DNA from: Deferribacteraceae bacterium UBA6799
GTDB lineage: Bacteria > Chrysiogenota > Deferribacteres > Deferribacterales > Geovibrionaceae
Direction: 5' to 3'
NCBI GenBank assembly: GCA_002452335.1
Contig: DKFJ01000007.1
Span: 271,573-335,572 of the forward strand
Length of the DNA: 64,000 bases
Shown here one piece after another: positions 31,708-40,245 of this stretch (its first letter is position 1; each line of letters begins with the position of its first letter). The position numbers and the translations under genes were made by a program. The notes under the pieces were generated by a model, which searched no databases, was not told where the DNA came from, and saw nothing but the letters and a program-made list of their open reading frames with translations.

Positions 31708-32262
31708 ATGGATTTTGAGCTGACGAGGGAATCAAAACTTTTCCTTTTAAAAACGGCTAAAGAGGCTATCCGGTCTAAACTCTTCGGAACGGACAACGCC
31801 ATGCCAAACACTCCTGAAGAGCTGTCCTTCAACAGCGGGTGTTTCGTCACCCTGCACCTCAGAAAGAGACTCAGAGGATGCATAGGCAATTTCCGTGATG
31901 ATGTGAATATCATCAGGAATGTTGCCGAAATGGCTGTTGCGGCCGCTTTTTCCGACCCCAGATTCGGTCCTGTATCACGGGACGAGTTCATGATGTGCGA
32001 CATAGAGATCTCCGTGCTTTCCCCCATGGTGCCCGCACAGGCGGAAGATATAAAAGTGGGCAGGGACGGCATTTACATCGTGAACGGATACAACAGAGGA
32101 GTTCTGCTGCCGCAGGTGGCAACGGAAAACGAATGGAACGAAACCGAGTTTCTGGAACAGACCTGCGTCAAGGCGGGACTGCCCGGACAGGCATATAAAG
32201 ACAAAGACACGAAAATATACAGATTCCAGGCGCTGGTTTTCGGCGCTGACAACCTGTACTAA
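31708..32262 (+). CDS. AMMECR1-domain protein (AmmeMemoRadiSam system protein A-like)
   Basis: A 184-residue protein that is a single AMMECR1 domain. It carries the family hallmark LRKRLRGCIGNF (about residues 52-63), AVAAAFSDPRFGPVSRDE and the C-terminal GVLLPQVATENEWNETEFL with TCVKAGLP. AMMECR1 is conserved from bacteria to humans and often neighbours a MEMO1-like LigB protein and a radical SAM enzyme. Biochemical function is not established. Here the LigB-fold partner is present upstream and the radical SAM gene is absent from the neighbourhood. It ends 11 bases before korA. Confidence 0.92.
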   Translation: MDFELTRESKLFLLKTAKEAIRSKLFGTDNAMPNTPEELSFNSGCFVTLHLRKRLRGCIGNFRDDVNIIRNVAEMAVAAAFSDPRFGPVSRDEFMMCDIEISVLSPMVPAQAEDIKVGRDGIYIVNGYNRGVLLPQVATENEWNETEFLEQTCVKAGLPGQAYKDKDTKIYRFQALVFGADNLY

Positions 32263-32273
32263 AGAGGATTGAT

Positions 32274-33959
32274 ATGGAAAAAACTTATGTATGGAAAGTG
32301 GGAGGTCCTGCCGGATTCGGCATAACCACACTGGGTCCTGTTTTTGCCAAGATTCTGAAGGACTGCGGATTCTACGTCCACGGCTATCTGGAATATCCCT
32401 CTCTGATCAGAGGCGGATACAACAGCTATCAGATGGTTTTCGGCAAAACCCCGGTGAAAGCCCCGAAGAAACGAATTGATTTATACATCGCTCTGGACGA
32501 TGTCTGCTTCGAAAAAGAGACCTTTGATGACGACACAGTTGTGATCGCCGATTTCGATAATCTGAAAAAAGCTGACGGCATCAAGGGAAAAAAGATAAAT
32601 ATCCCGCTGAAAAAGATAGTGGAAGACCTGAACGGAAAGGACATCATGAGAAACACAGCGGCAATGGGCGCGTCCGCCGCCGCTCTGGGTCTGCCGAAAG
32701 ACGTCATGACTGAGGTTGTGAAGGTCAGCTATCCCGGCAAGATATCTCAACCGAACATAGACGCCGCATGCGCCGGATATGACGCATGCACGGCACACAT
32801 TCCGCTGGAGATAACAAAAAATGACGCCTGCAAAAACGCCCCGGTGATGACAGGAAACGAAGCCGTCGCCATCGGAGCAATCAGAGCCGGAGTGTCATTC
32901 TTCAGCACATATCCCATGACCCCGGCCTCATCCATCCTGCACTATCTGGCGAAAGAGGCAAGAGACTACCACGTCACAGTGAAGCACGCAGAGGACGAGA
33001 TAGCCGGAATCCTGATGGCGATAGGCGCCGCCCATGCAGGCGGACGAGCCATGACAGGAACATCCGGAGGCGGTTTTGCCCTGATGAACGAAGGACTGGG
33101 ACTCGCCGCCATCACAGAGACACCTCTGGTGATAGCGCTTTCTCAGCGCCCAGGACCAGCCACCGGAATGCCCACCTGGACGGAGCAGGCGGATCTGAGA
33201 TACGCCATGCACGCCTCACAGGGCGAATTTTTAAGAGCAATATTCACGCCCGCCGATCTGGGCGAGGCATACAGATTCACAGTGGACGCCTTCAACGTGG
33301 CGGAGAAATATCAGATACCCGTTTTTGTACTGCTGGACAAATTCCTTTCCGAGTCGCATTTCATGACAACGGGCATGGACACTAACTACGGCACCATGGA
33401 CAGAGGAATGATATATGAGGGCGATCCCGAAAAACCCTTCGACCACTTCCAGAGATACGCGGAAGCGGAAAACGGCGTGTGCAGGCGCCCCATGATGGGC
33501 ACACCCGGCGGTCTGTTCATAGCCGCCAGCAACGAACACGACAAGACAGGCTTTGTCATAGACACAGCCGACAACAGAGTATATCAGACAGACAGACGGT
33601 TTAAAAAACAGCCCTTCGTGGCGGCAGAGATGCCCCACCCCTATCTCATCGGCAAACCGGAAGCCAAGCTCACCTTCGTGTGCTTCGGCTCTATGAAGCA
33701 GGTGCTGGATGAGGCTATGAAGTTCGACGACAGATTCAACTTCGTTTACTTCCCCGCTGTTCACCCGCTGGACTGGGAGAAGGTAGCCGGACTGCTGAAA
33801 GGCAAAAACCTCTGCGCTTTCGAAAACAACAAGACAGCTCAGCTTAAATCTATAATTACCGAAAACACTGGCATAGTGATAGAAAAACAATTTCTGAAAT
33901 ATGACGGTCGCCCCTTCTTCACCGAAGAGGTTCTGGAATATGTCAACGAGGTGCTTTGA
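32274..33959 (+). CDS. korA: 2-oxoacid:acceptor oxidoreductase, fused gamma-alpha subunit
   Basis: A 561-residue subunit. Residues about 1-185 are the gamma domain (KVGGPAGFGITTLGPVFAKI, YPSLIRGGYNSYQ). Residues about 195-560 are the alpha (pyrimidine-binding) domain with GNEAVAIGAIRAGVSFFSTY, YPMTPASSILHYLA and AMTGTSGGGFALMNEGLGLA. With the beta subunit next door it oxidises 2-oxoglutarate or another 2-oxoacid to acyl-CoA, reducing ferredoxin. The fused two-subunit type is common in bacteria with oxidative or reductive TCA cycles. Ribosome site AGAGGA. Substrate cannot be fixed by eye; KorA naming is tentative. Confidence 0.9.
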   Translation: MEKTYVWKVGGPAGFGITTLGPVFAKILKDCGFYVHGYLEYPSLIRGGYNSYQMVFGKTPVKAPKKRIDLYIALDDVCFEKETFDDDTVVIADFDNLKKADGIKGKKINIPLKKIVEDLNGKDIMRNTAAMGASAAALGLPKDVMTEVVKVSYPGKISQPNIDAACAGYDACTAHIPLEITKNDACKNAPVMTGNEAVAIGAIRAGVSFFSTYPMTPASSILHYLAKEARDYHVTVKHAEDEIAGILMAIGAAHAGGRAMTGTSGGGFALMNEGLGLAAITETPLVIALSQRPGPATGMPTWTEQADLRYAMHASQGEFLRAIFTPADLGEAYRFTVDAFNVAEKYQIPVFVLLDKFLSESHFMTTGMDTNYGTMDRGMIYEGDPEKPFDHFQRYAEAENGVCRRPMMGTPGGLFIAASNEHDKTGFVIDTADNRVYQTDRRFKKQPFVAAEMPHPYLIGKPEAKLTFVCFGSMKQVLDEAMKFDDRFNFVYFPAVHPLDWEKVAGLLKGKNLCAFENNKTAQLKSIITENTGIVIEKQFLKYDGRPFFTEEVLEYVNEVL

Positions 33960-34780
33960 TGAAACCGCTTGATTACAACACAGGAAAGATACCCAACTGG
34001 TGCCCCGGATGCGGCAACTTCGCCATCTGGAACAGTATCAAAAAAGCACTCGCCAATCTGGAGATAGAGCCCAATAAACTGGCTCTGGTATCCGGTATCG
34101 GCTGTTCAGGAAAGATGGTCAACTATGTCAGAAGCTACGCCCTGCACGCTCTGCACGGCAGAACACTGCCCATCGCCACAGGAATCAAGCTCGCCAATCA
34201 GGGAATGACCGTTCTGGTGAACGGAGGCGACGGCGATGGATACGGAATGGGTCTGGGTCACCTGATTCACGCCATCCGCAGAAACATCAACGTGACATAC
34301 ATAGTCCACCACAACAAAGTATACGGTCTCACCACTGGACAGGCGGCTCCCACAGCCTTTGAGGGTACGATATCAAAATCAACACCCTTCGGCGTGGTCG
34401 ATGCCCAGATCAACCCTCTAGTGCTGGCTATGGCAGCCGGAGCTACATTCGTGGCGAGAGGCTATTCAGGCGAATCAGAACACCTGACAGATCTCATCAT
34501 GCAGGGTATCGGACATAAAGGATTTGCCCTGATAGACGTGTTCCAGCCATGCGTAACCTTCGGCGGCGACTACAAATATGAGTATTACGATCAGAGAGTG
34601 ACAAAGATGACGGAGATTCCCTCTCCGGACGAGGCCATCAGGCTCGCCACAGATCAGGAAAAACTGTCTCTGGGAATCTACAGCAGATATAAGCGCCCGC
34701 CCTATGAGGACAGGCACCCCGAAATAAGCAAAAAAGTGGAGATGAAGGACGTATCCAAGCTCATCTCATCTTTTGTTTAA
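33959..34780 (+). CDS. korB: 2-oxoacid:ferredoxin oxidoreductase, beta subunit
   Basis: A 273-residue TPP- and [4Fe-4S]-binding subunit. Cluster cysteines lie in NWCPGCGNF (15 and 18), GIGCSG and FQPCVTFGG. The TPP site is NGGDGDGYGMGLGHL with VHHNKVYGLTTGQ. It starts at ATG overlapping the korA stop by one base (TGATG), with GAGGTG upstream, so the subunits are translationally coupled. No separate delta (ferredoxin) subunit follows. The last 20 bases overlap the convergent permease gene. Confidence 0.93.
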   Translation: MKPLDYNTGKIPNWCPGCGNFAIWNSIKKALANLEIEPNKLALVSGIGCSGKMVNYVRSYALHALHGRTLPIATGIKLANQGMTVLVNGGDGDGYGMGLGHLIHAIRRNINVTYIVHHNKVYGLTTGQAAPTAFEGTISKSTPFGVVDAQINPLVLAMAAGATFVARGYSGESEHLTDLIMQGIGHKGFALIDVFQPCVTFGGDYKYEYYDQRVTKMTEIPSPDEAIRLATDQEKLSLGIYSRYKRPPYEDRHPEISKKVEMKDVSKLISSFV

Positions 34781-35798
34781 CAGATTTATAAACAAGATAA
34801 ATCAATAAAGCTGCAGCGGCGGCATGGTGAAAAACTGTGCCGCCCTCTTTTTCTCCGCTGAACCCGGAGACGAAATTCCCTCCGTCAGCGTAGATCATAT
34901 CTATCAGTACCGCTGATGCCAGCGTAAAAAATATTATCGAGAACAGATACACTGCCACCGCCTTTTTCCCCAGAAACTGTCTGACGATGTTGATAGTCAC
35001 AACGTTGGTAGCGGGAGCGGCCGCCAGAAAGATAAAAGCCGCACCGGGGGTGAACCCGGACAGCACCAGCGACAAAGCCACCGGAATGGCTGATACTGAG
35101 CAGACATAGAGTGGCAGCCCCACAGCCAGAGCAGCGAAATATCCCATCCACACGCCCCCTGTCACTCCGCTCATAGTGTCCGGAGTAATCAGCATGGTTA
35201 TCAGCCCGGCTATCAGCAGTCCCAGAAGCAGAGGGAAAGCCATATCCCCCAGCAGTTCACCGAACCCGTATGAAAATATCGACCTGATTCTGGAAAATAC
35301 CGTCCTCTTCTCTTGCGCCGCCTCTCCGGAACAGCACGAAGACGAACACCCGCATGATTTCCGGTCTTCACGCGCCGACTCATCTTCTTTATCGAGCAGA
35401 TCTGTAAGAGCTCCGGCCGCAACAGCGGACAGAAAAGCGGAAACAACCCTGAACAGAGTAATGATCCATCCGAAAACACCGTAGGTGGCGATGATGGAGT
35501 CAGCGCCCGTCATGGGGGTGGATATAAAGAAACTGGTAACAGCGCCTTTTCCCGCCCCGCTCTTTCTCAGAGAAGCCGCCAGCGGGATGACCCCGCATGA
35601 ACACACAGGAAGTGGTATGCCTATGACAGCGGCGCGGACAGATGTCATAAAACCTCTGCCGCCCAGATATTTTTTTATATAACTTTCTGATACGAACTCA
35701 TGAATAACTCCCGCAGTGAGAAGTCCAACGATAATATACAGAGACATTAGTGAACTTATGTTCCAAATAGACTGAGCAAAGGTGTATAATATATTCAT
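34761..35798 (-). CDS. Permease of the SO_0444 / YraQ (DUF318) family
   Basis: A 345-residue inner-membrane permease. The first half carries IPLPVCSCGVIPLA and SFFISTPMTGADS; the second half carries VGLPLYVCSVSAIPVALS and FLAAAPATNVVT, the paired pattern of this family. SO_0444-type members are proposed Cu/Zn exporters; other YraQ relatives are annotated only as permeases. The central loop contains the cysteine-rich KSCGCSSSCCSG, a likely metal-binding patch. ATG 35798 has GGAGAG upstream. It converges on korB with a 20-base overlap and carries the korB terminator in its coding sequence. Confidence 0.85.
   Translation of the reverse strand: MNILYTFAQSIWNISSLMSLYIIVGLLTAGVIHEFVSESYIKKYLGGRGFMTSVRAAVIGIPLPVCSCGVIPLAASLRKSGAGKGAVTSFFISTPMTGADSIIATYGVFGWIITLFRVVSAFLSAVAAGALTDLLDKEDESAREDRKSCGCSSSCCSGEAAQEKRTVFSRIRSIFSYGFGELLGDMAFPLLLGLLIAGLITMLITPDTMSGVTGGVWMGYFAALAVGLPLYVCSVSAIPVALSLVLSGFTPGAAFIFLAAAPATNVVTINIVRQFLGKKAVAVYLFSIIFFTLASAVLIDMIYADGGNFVSGFSGEKEGGTVFHHAAAAALLIYLVYKSVKQKMR
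34818..34852 (+). terminator. Terminator of korAB located inside the opposing permease gene
   Basis: GGCGGCA, 13-base loop, TGCCGCC, then CTCTTTTT. It begins 37 bases after the korB stop, within the last codons of the minus-strand permease gene. Confidence 0.65.
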
Positions 35799-36059
35799 AA
35801 TACTCTCCGGCAATTCATACATAATTGATATGAATATTTAGCTTGATTGTCAAGCTATTTTTTTTACAAAGCATATCAGGCATTTATGCAGATATTCATA
35901 TTATAAGATATGTTATGCAGTGAAAAAAAGTTATCGATTAACCACAACAGGTTAGTAGAATTTTTAGCATTCGATAATATTTTTCGCCTTGACATATTTC
36001 TTATAAAATGGAAAAATTTTGTAATGATATTTTTTATCATTTCTAACAGAGGAGGCATT

Positions 36060-37124
36060 ATGAATACTTCATTGCTGAGCAGAAGGGCGAATCTGCTCCA
36101 CGTAATCTTTGCTGCCGCTATGTTTTTGACATTCGGCACTGCAAACGCTCAGGATGCGCTGATGAAAGAGGCACAGGCAACATTTAAGCCTATCCCCTCC
36201 AAAGCACCCGTTATCAAAGGCAACCCCGCAACACCTGTAAAGGTGGAGCTGGGCAAGATGCTCTATTTTGACCCCAGACTCTCCAAAAGCGGCTTTATAA
36301 GCTGTAACTCCTGCCACAACGTAGGCATGGGCGGTATGGACTATCAGAAAACATCCACAGGACACGGATGGAAACAGGGTCCCAGAAACGCCCCCACAGT
36401 TCTGAACTCCGTATTTAACGTAGCCCAGTTCTGGGACGGCAGAGCGAAAGACCTTGCCGAACAGGCAAAAGGACCCGTTCAGGCCGGCGTAGAGATGAAC
36501 AATACTCCCGAAAACGTGGTAAAAACACTCAACAGCATGCCTCAGTATATTACTATGTTCAAACAGGCGTTTCCCAAAGAGAAAGACCCTGTGACATTCG
36601 ACAACATGGCAAAAGCTATCGAGGTATTCGAGGCTACACTTATCACTCCCAATTCCAGATTTGACAAATATCTGAAAGGCGACTCAAAAGCTCTGTCAGC
36701 TAATGAGAAAAAAGGTCTTAAACTCTTCATGGACAACGGATGCGCGGGATGCCACTCCGGCGTTAACATGGGCGGAGACGGATATTACACTATGGGTGTG
36801 ATGGAAAAACCCGCAGAAGCCATAATGGCAGGCGACACAGGCAGATTCAAAGTGACAGAGGCGAAAGATGACGAGTTCTCTTTCAAATCACCCTCACTCA
36901 GAAACATAGACCTGACACCTCCCTATTTCCACTCAGGCGCTATATGGAGTCTGAAAGAGGCTATTCAGGTGATGAACACCAGCCAGCTCGGATCTAAAAT
37001 GTCTGATGCCGACCTGACACTGGTTGAAGCGTTCCTGAAATCAGCTACAGGTGTTCAGCCCAAGGTTGTCCACCCTGTACTCCCCGCGCCCACAGACGCC
37101 ACTCTGAAACCGGCGCTCGACTAA
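36060..37124 (+). CDS. Di-haem cytochrome c peroxidase family protein
   Basis: A 354-residue periplasmic protein. Signal peptide about 1-30 (cleavage after GTANA). Two haem-binding motifs: CNSCH (82-86) and CAGCH (228-232). GWKQGPRNAPTVLNSVFN, QFWDGRAKDLAEQA and SFKSPSLRNIDLTPPYFHSG are CcpA/MauG-family blocks. It reduces hydrogen peroxide with electrons from the cytochrome pool. ATG 36060 follows GAGGAGG; a longer frame upstream lacks a signal peptide in the right place. Monocistronic, ending in a strong terminator. The 260-base AT-rich region before it shows no promoter I would insist on. Confidence 0.94.
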   Translation: MNTSLLSRRANLLHVIFAAAMFLTFGTANAQDALMKEAQATFKPIPSKAPVIKGNPATPVKVELGKMLYFDPRLSKSGFISCNSCHNVGMGGMDYQKTSTGHGWKQGPRNAPTVLNSVFNVAQFWDGRAKDLAEQAKGPVQAGVEMNNTPENVVKTLNSMPQYITMFKQAFPKEKDPVTFDNMAKAIEVFEATLITPNSRFDKYLKGDSKALSANEKKGLKLFMDNGCAGCHSGVNMGGDGYYTMGVMEKPAEAIMAGDTGRFKVTEAKDDEFSFKSPSLRNIDLTPPYFHSGAIWSLKEAIQVMNTSQLGSKMSDADLTLVEAFLKSATGVQPKVVHPVLPAPTDATLKPALD

Positions 37125-37134
37125 AACCTTTTAA

Positions 37135-37158
37135 GGCGGTCAACAGACCGCCTTTTTT
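37135..37158 (+). terminator. Terminator of the cytochrome c peroxidase gene
   Basis: GGCGGTC, loop AACA, GACCGCC, then six Ts. The same stem recurs after mce at 43655. Confidence 0.94.
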
Positions 37159-37173
37159 CTCATTTAATCCTTA

Positions 37174-37202
37174 TTGTTATTTTACAATTCTCTGTATACA
37201 AT
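37174..37202 (+). promoter_or_regulatory. Promoter of the membrane chemoreceptor gene
   Basis: TTGTTA, 17-base spacer, TACAAT, 35 bases before the GTG start. Unlike the soluble receptor at 28662, this one has a sigma-70-type promoter. Confidence 0.55.
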
Positions 37203-37237
37203 ATTACTTATTATTCTTTTATTTCCCGGAGGTCATC

Positions 37238-38857
37238 GTGAGCATCAGAAAAAAACTCATAAGCGTTGTCATCATAATCAATCTTCTCATTATCTCCATC
37301 TATGTAGTGTATATAGCTGGAATAAAGAAAGAATCCGTATATCAGAAAATCGACTCCACACTGCTTGCGGCAGCCGCTGCCTCTAAGCCTAACCTGATGA
37401 ACTATCACTTCAGCACAGCTCAGAAAGACCCGTCACCCGAACAGTATAAAAAACTGCTTCTGGCACAGGGCGAGGCGGCATCCATCAGCGGTGTAGAATT
37501 CATCTATTCCGCTATAAAAAAGGACGGCAGGTTCTACTTCACATCGGATTCCGCTTCGGAAGAGGATTTTAAGACCGGCGACATCAGCGAATACATGTCT
37601 GAGTATGAGGACGCCAGCCCCATGATGGATGAGGCGCTCTCCTCCTCACAGCCGCAATATGACGAATTCACAGACGAATGGGGCGCTCACCGCTCTATTT
37701 TCCTGCCTCTGGGCACCATAGGCGGACACCAGACCCTGATAGGTGTGGACTATCCCATGACCGAGCTGAAATCAGAGATCAGAAGGGCTGTCGCGGGAGC
37801 TCTGTGGAGAGGCGCTCTGCTGTTCATTCTCAGCACATCAGCGTTCGTGGTTCTTCTGAACCCCATAATATCTAACGCTCAGAAGCTGATAAGCAGACTG
37901 GAAAATATGACAAAAAGCGGTCTGGATCTCACATCCAGACTGGAGATATCATCCGGTGACGAGTTCGGGCGCATAGCCGACAAATTCAACCTGTTCGTGG
38001 AGACCACCAGATCTTCTCTATCCGACATCATGGCGCAGGTGGATATCATATCCCGCTCCGGATACACTCTGGAAAACAGCGTAAACGATATATCATCAGG
38101 CATCAGCACTCAGGCGCTGGAGGTGGAAGACCTGCGCATATCCATAGACGAAATGAACGGAAGCATCAGCCAGATAGCCGGAAACTCCGTGGAAACCTCA
38201 CAGAAGGCTTCTGAAACGCTGAACATCACAAAAAACAGTAAATCATCTGTTCAGGTGACCATAGCCCAGATAGGCGAAATAGCGCAGAGTATCGAGCAGA
38301 ACCTTCAGTTCATAGAAAGACTGCGCTCATCAGCTGACGCCATCGGCTCCATCAGCAGCGTGATCAATGACATAGCCGACCAGACGAACCTGCTGGCTCT
38401 TAACGCAGCCATAGAAGCCGCCAGAGCGGGAGAACACGGCAGAGGATTCGCCGTGGTGGCGGACGAGGTGCGTAAGCTGGCGGAAAAAACCCAGAACTCC
38501 ACCAAAGAGATCTACAGCACAATCAACAGTCTTCAGTCTGAGATGCAGGGAATAGTTGAAAATTTTCACGAGACCACCCAGAAATCAGAGAAGGGAAAAG
38601 AGATAGCCGACATAATAGGCGTGAGCATAGACACCATCACGGAACACACCACAACCACGGCAGATATGATAACCCAGATAGCGGCGGCGGCGGAACAGCA
38701 GTCCTCCTCTACAAGCGTCATATCCGACAAAGTGAACAACATAAACGAAATTTCGCACAAGAACAGCGACGACCTGAACAACATCAGCAGTTCGGCGATA
38801 GAGCTGAACAACGTGGTGAACGAGCTGAAAAAAGCCGTATCGGTATTCAGAATATAA
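37238..38857 (+). CDS. Methyl-accepting chemotaxis protein, transmembrane
   Basis: A 539-residue receptor starting at GTG with GGAGG upstream. Helix 1 (about 6-28) and helix 2 (about 187-207) bracket a periplasmic sensor of about 155 residues. It resembles a single Cache-like domain (EFIYSAIKKDGRFYFTSDS, then YDEFTDEWGAHRSIFLPLG). A HAMP domain (about 208-262) leads to the signalling domain with IADQTNLLALNAAIEAARAG and HGRGFAVVADEVRKLAEKT. No CheR-docking pentapeptide at the C-terminus. Ligand unknown. A bidirectional terminator follows. Confidence 0.93.
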   Translation: MSIRKKLISVVIIINLLIISIYVVYIAGIKKESVYQKIDSTLLAAAAASKPNLMNYHFSTAQKDPSPEQYKKLLLAQGEAASISGVEFIYSAIKKDGRFYFTSDSASEEDFKTGDISEYMSEYEDASPMMDEALSSSQPQYDEFTDEWGAHRSIFLPLGTIGGHQTLIGVDYPMTELKSEIRRAVAGALWRGALLFILSTSAFVVLLNPIISNAQKLISRLENMTKSGLDLTSRLEISSGDEFGRIADKFNLFVETTRSSLSDIMAQVDIISRSGYTLENSVNDISSGISTQALEVEDLRISIDEMNGSISQIAGNSVETSQKASETLNITKNSKSSVQVTIAQIGEIAQSIEQNLQFIERLRSSADAIGSISSVINDIADQTNLLALNAAIEAARAGEHGRGFAVVADEVRKLAEKTQNSTKEIYSTINSLQSEMQGIVENFHETTQKSEKGKEIADIIGVSIDTITEHTTTTADMITQIAAAAEQQSSSTSVISDKVNNINEISHKNSDDLNNISSSAIELNNVVNELKKAVSVFRI

Positions 38858-38860
38858 AAA

Positions 38861-38890
38861 AAGCGGGAGTTTTTCTCCCGCTTATCTTTT
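38861..38890. terminator. Bidirectional terminator between chemoreceptor and dehydrogenase genes
   Basis: GCGGGAG, loop TTTTT, CTCCCGC, then TTATCTTTTT on the plus strand. On the minus strand the stem is followed by seven Ts. Confidence 0.9.
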
Positions 38891-39834
38891 TATAAAGCGT
38901 TGTGCGGTCTTTTACCTTCAAACACCGTCAGCACGCTGTCGCAGCAGAGAGCGCCCATCGCCTTTCTGGTGTCTGTGGTTCCGCTGCCTATGTGGGGCAG
39001 AAGGGTCACGTTATCCAGAGCGAATAGTTTTTCCTCTATCTTTGGTTCATATTCGTATACGTCCAGCCCGGCGGCAAAAATCAGCTTCTGCTCCAGAGCG
39101 TCAGCAAGGTCTGATTCCTTTATTATCTCACCCCTGCCGATGTTCACCAGCACCGCTGTGCGTTTCATCTTTTTAAAAGAATCTATAGTGAATTTATGCT
39201 TCGTTCCCTCGTTGGCAGGTGCTGTTATGATCACAAAGTCGCTTTGGGCAACCATTTCATCGAAACCGGTCATCACCGCCCCTGTCAGAAGCTCCTGCTG
39301 AAACTTTCTGGTTCTGGCGTTATAGAGGATGTTCATGTTGAATCCTGAAGCCATCTTTGCCACCGCCTGACCTATCCTGCCGAAGCCGAATATGCCGATC
39401 GTCTTGCCGAAGAGGTCCACGCCCAGCATCATGTCGGATTTCCAGCCGTGGAATTTTCTGTCACGGGTGAATTTGTCTGACTCCACAACCCTTCTGGCTG
39501 ACGCCATTATCAGCGAGAATCCCAGCTCCGCCGTCGCCTGTGTCAGCACGTCCGGAGTGTTGCACACTGTTATCCCCTGTTCTTTGGCATATGCCACGTC
39601 TATATTGTTATAGCCCACCGCATAGTTGGCTATCACTTTCAGTTTTCCGCACTGTTTTATCACGTCTGCGGTGATCTTATCTGACAGCATGGATATGACA
39701 GCGTCACAGTCTTTCATCCGGCTGATAAGTTCATCCGGAGACAGAGATTTGTCAGTGTCGTTATAGTCGATCTCATGTCCTTTCAGATGTTCTTTAACAT
39801 CATATGGAAGTCTGGCAGTAATCAATATTTTCAT
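38890..39834 (-). CDS. D-isomer-specific 2-hydroxyacid dehydrogenase
   Basis: A 314-residue NAD(P)-dependent enzyme. The nucleotide-binding loop is GIFGFGRIGQAVAKMA. The catalytic Arg-Glu-His set lies in LVNIGRGEIIKESDLADAL, GLDVYEYEPKIEE and TLLPHIGSGT. The family includes glyoxylate/hydroxypyruvate reductases and D-lactate-type dehydrogenases; overall pattern is closest to glyoxylate reductase. There is no ACT or regulatory C-terminal domain, so it is not a typical SerA. Single gene, divergent from gatC. Confidence 0.9.
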   Translation of the reverse strand: MKILITARLPYDVKEHLKGHEIDYNDTDKSLSPDELISRMKDCDAVISMLSDKITADVIKQCGKLKVIANYAVGYNNIDVAYAKEQGITVCNTPDVLTQATAELGFSLIMASARRVVESDKFTRDRKFHGWKSDMMLGVDLFGKTIGIFGFGRIGQAVAKMASGFNMNILYNARTRKFQQELLTGAVMTGFDEMVAQSDFVIITAPANEGTKHKFTIDSFKKMKRTAVLVNIGRGEIIKESDLADALEQKLIFAAGLDVYEYEPKIEEKLFALDNVTLLPHIGSGTTDTRKAMGALCCDSVLTVFEGKRPHNAL

Positions 39835-39880
39835 AGTCCACCTCTATGGATATATAATCCCTTAAAAATTGATTATCAAC

Positions 39881-39909
39881 TTGAAAAATCGGCTGATAAA
39901 GTACATAAT
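39881..39909 (+). promoter_or_regulatory. Promoter of the gatCAB operon
   Basis: TTGAAA, 17-base spacer, CATAAT, 32 bases before the gatC GTG. Confidence 0.55.
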
Positions 39910-39941
39910 GTTGGTTCTATTTTATACGCAGAGGTACGAAA

Positions 39942-40235
39942 GTGTCAGAAACTGTCTCAAAACAGGATGTAATGCACATCGCCACCCTCGCCAGACTTCA
40001 GTTTGACGATGAAACGGCGGAAAGATTCAAAAACGACCTGAATAATATTCTCGGATATATCGATAAGCTGAACGAGCTGAACACAGACAACATAGAGCCC
40101 ACATCCCACGCTCTGGACGTTTATACTGTTACCAGACCGGATAAAGCGGCCGCCTCGCTGTCCAATGAGGACGCTCTGAAAAACTCCGCAAGCACAGAGA
40201 ACGGATGTTTCCGTGTGCCCAAAGTGATAGAGTAA
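39942..40235 (+). CDS. gatC: Asp/Glu-tRNA amidotransferase subunit C
   Basis: A 97-residue subunit that clamps GatA to GatB. It starts at GTG with GAGGT upstream. Typical motifs are VMHIATLARLQFDDETAERF, NIEPTSHALDV and the C-terminal ENGCFRVPKVIE. First gene of gatCAB. The tRNA-Gln gene of this window (48890) is the likely beneficiary: in organisms with GatCAB, Glu-tRNA(Gln) made by GluRS is amidated to Gln-tRNA(Gln). Confidence 0.95.
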   Translation: MSETVSKQDVMHIATLARLQFDDETAERFKNDLNNILGYIDKLNELNTDNIEPTSHALDVYTVTRPDKAAASLSNEDALKNSASTENGCFRVPKVIE

Positions 40236-40245
40236 GGGGGCGATA

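Noticed and set aside
38890..39834. Naming the 2-hydroxyacid dehydrogenase as SerA
   Set aside because: It has no C-terminal ACT domain and no other serine genes nearby; the pattern is closer to glyoxylate/hydroxypyruvate reductases.
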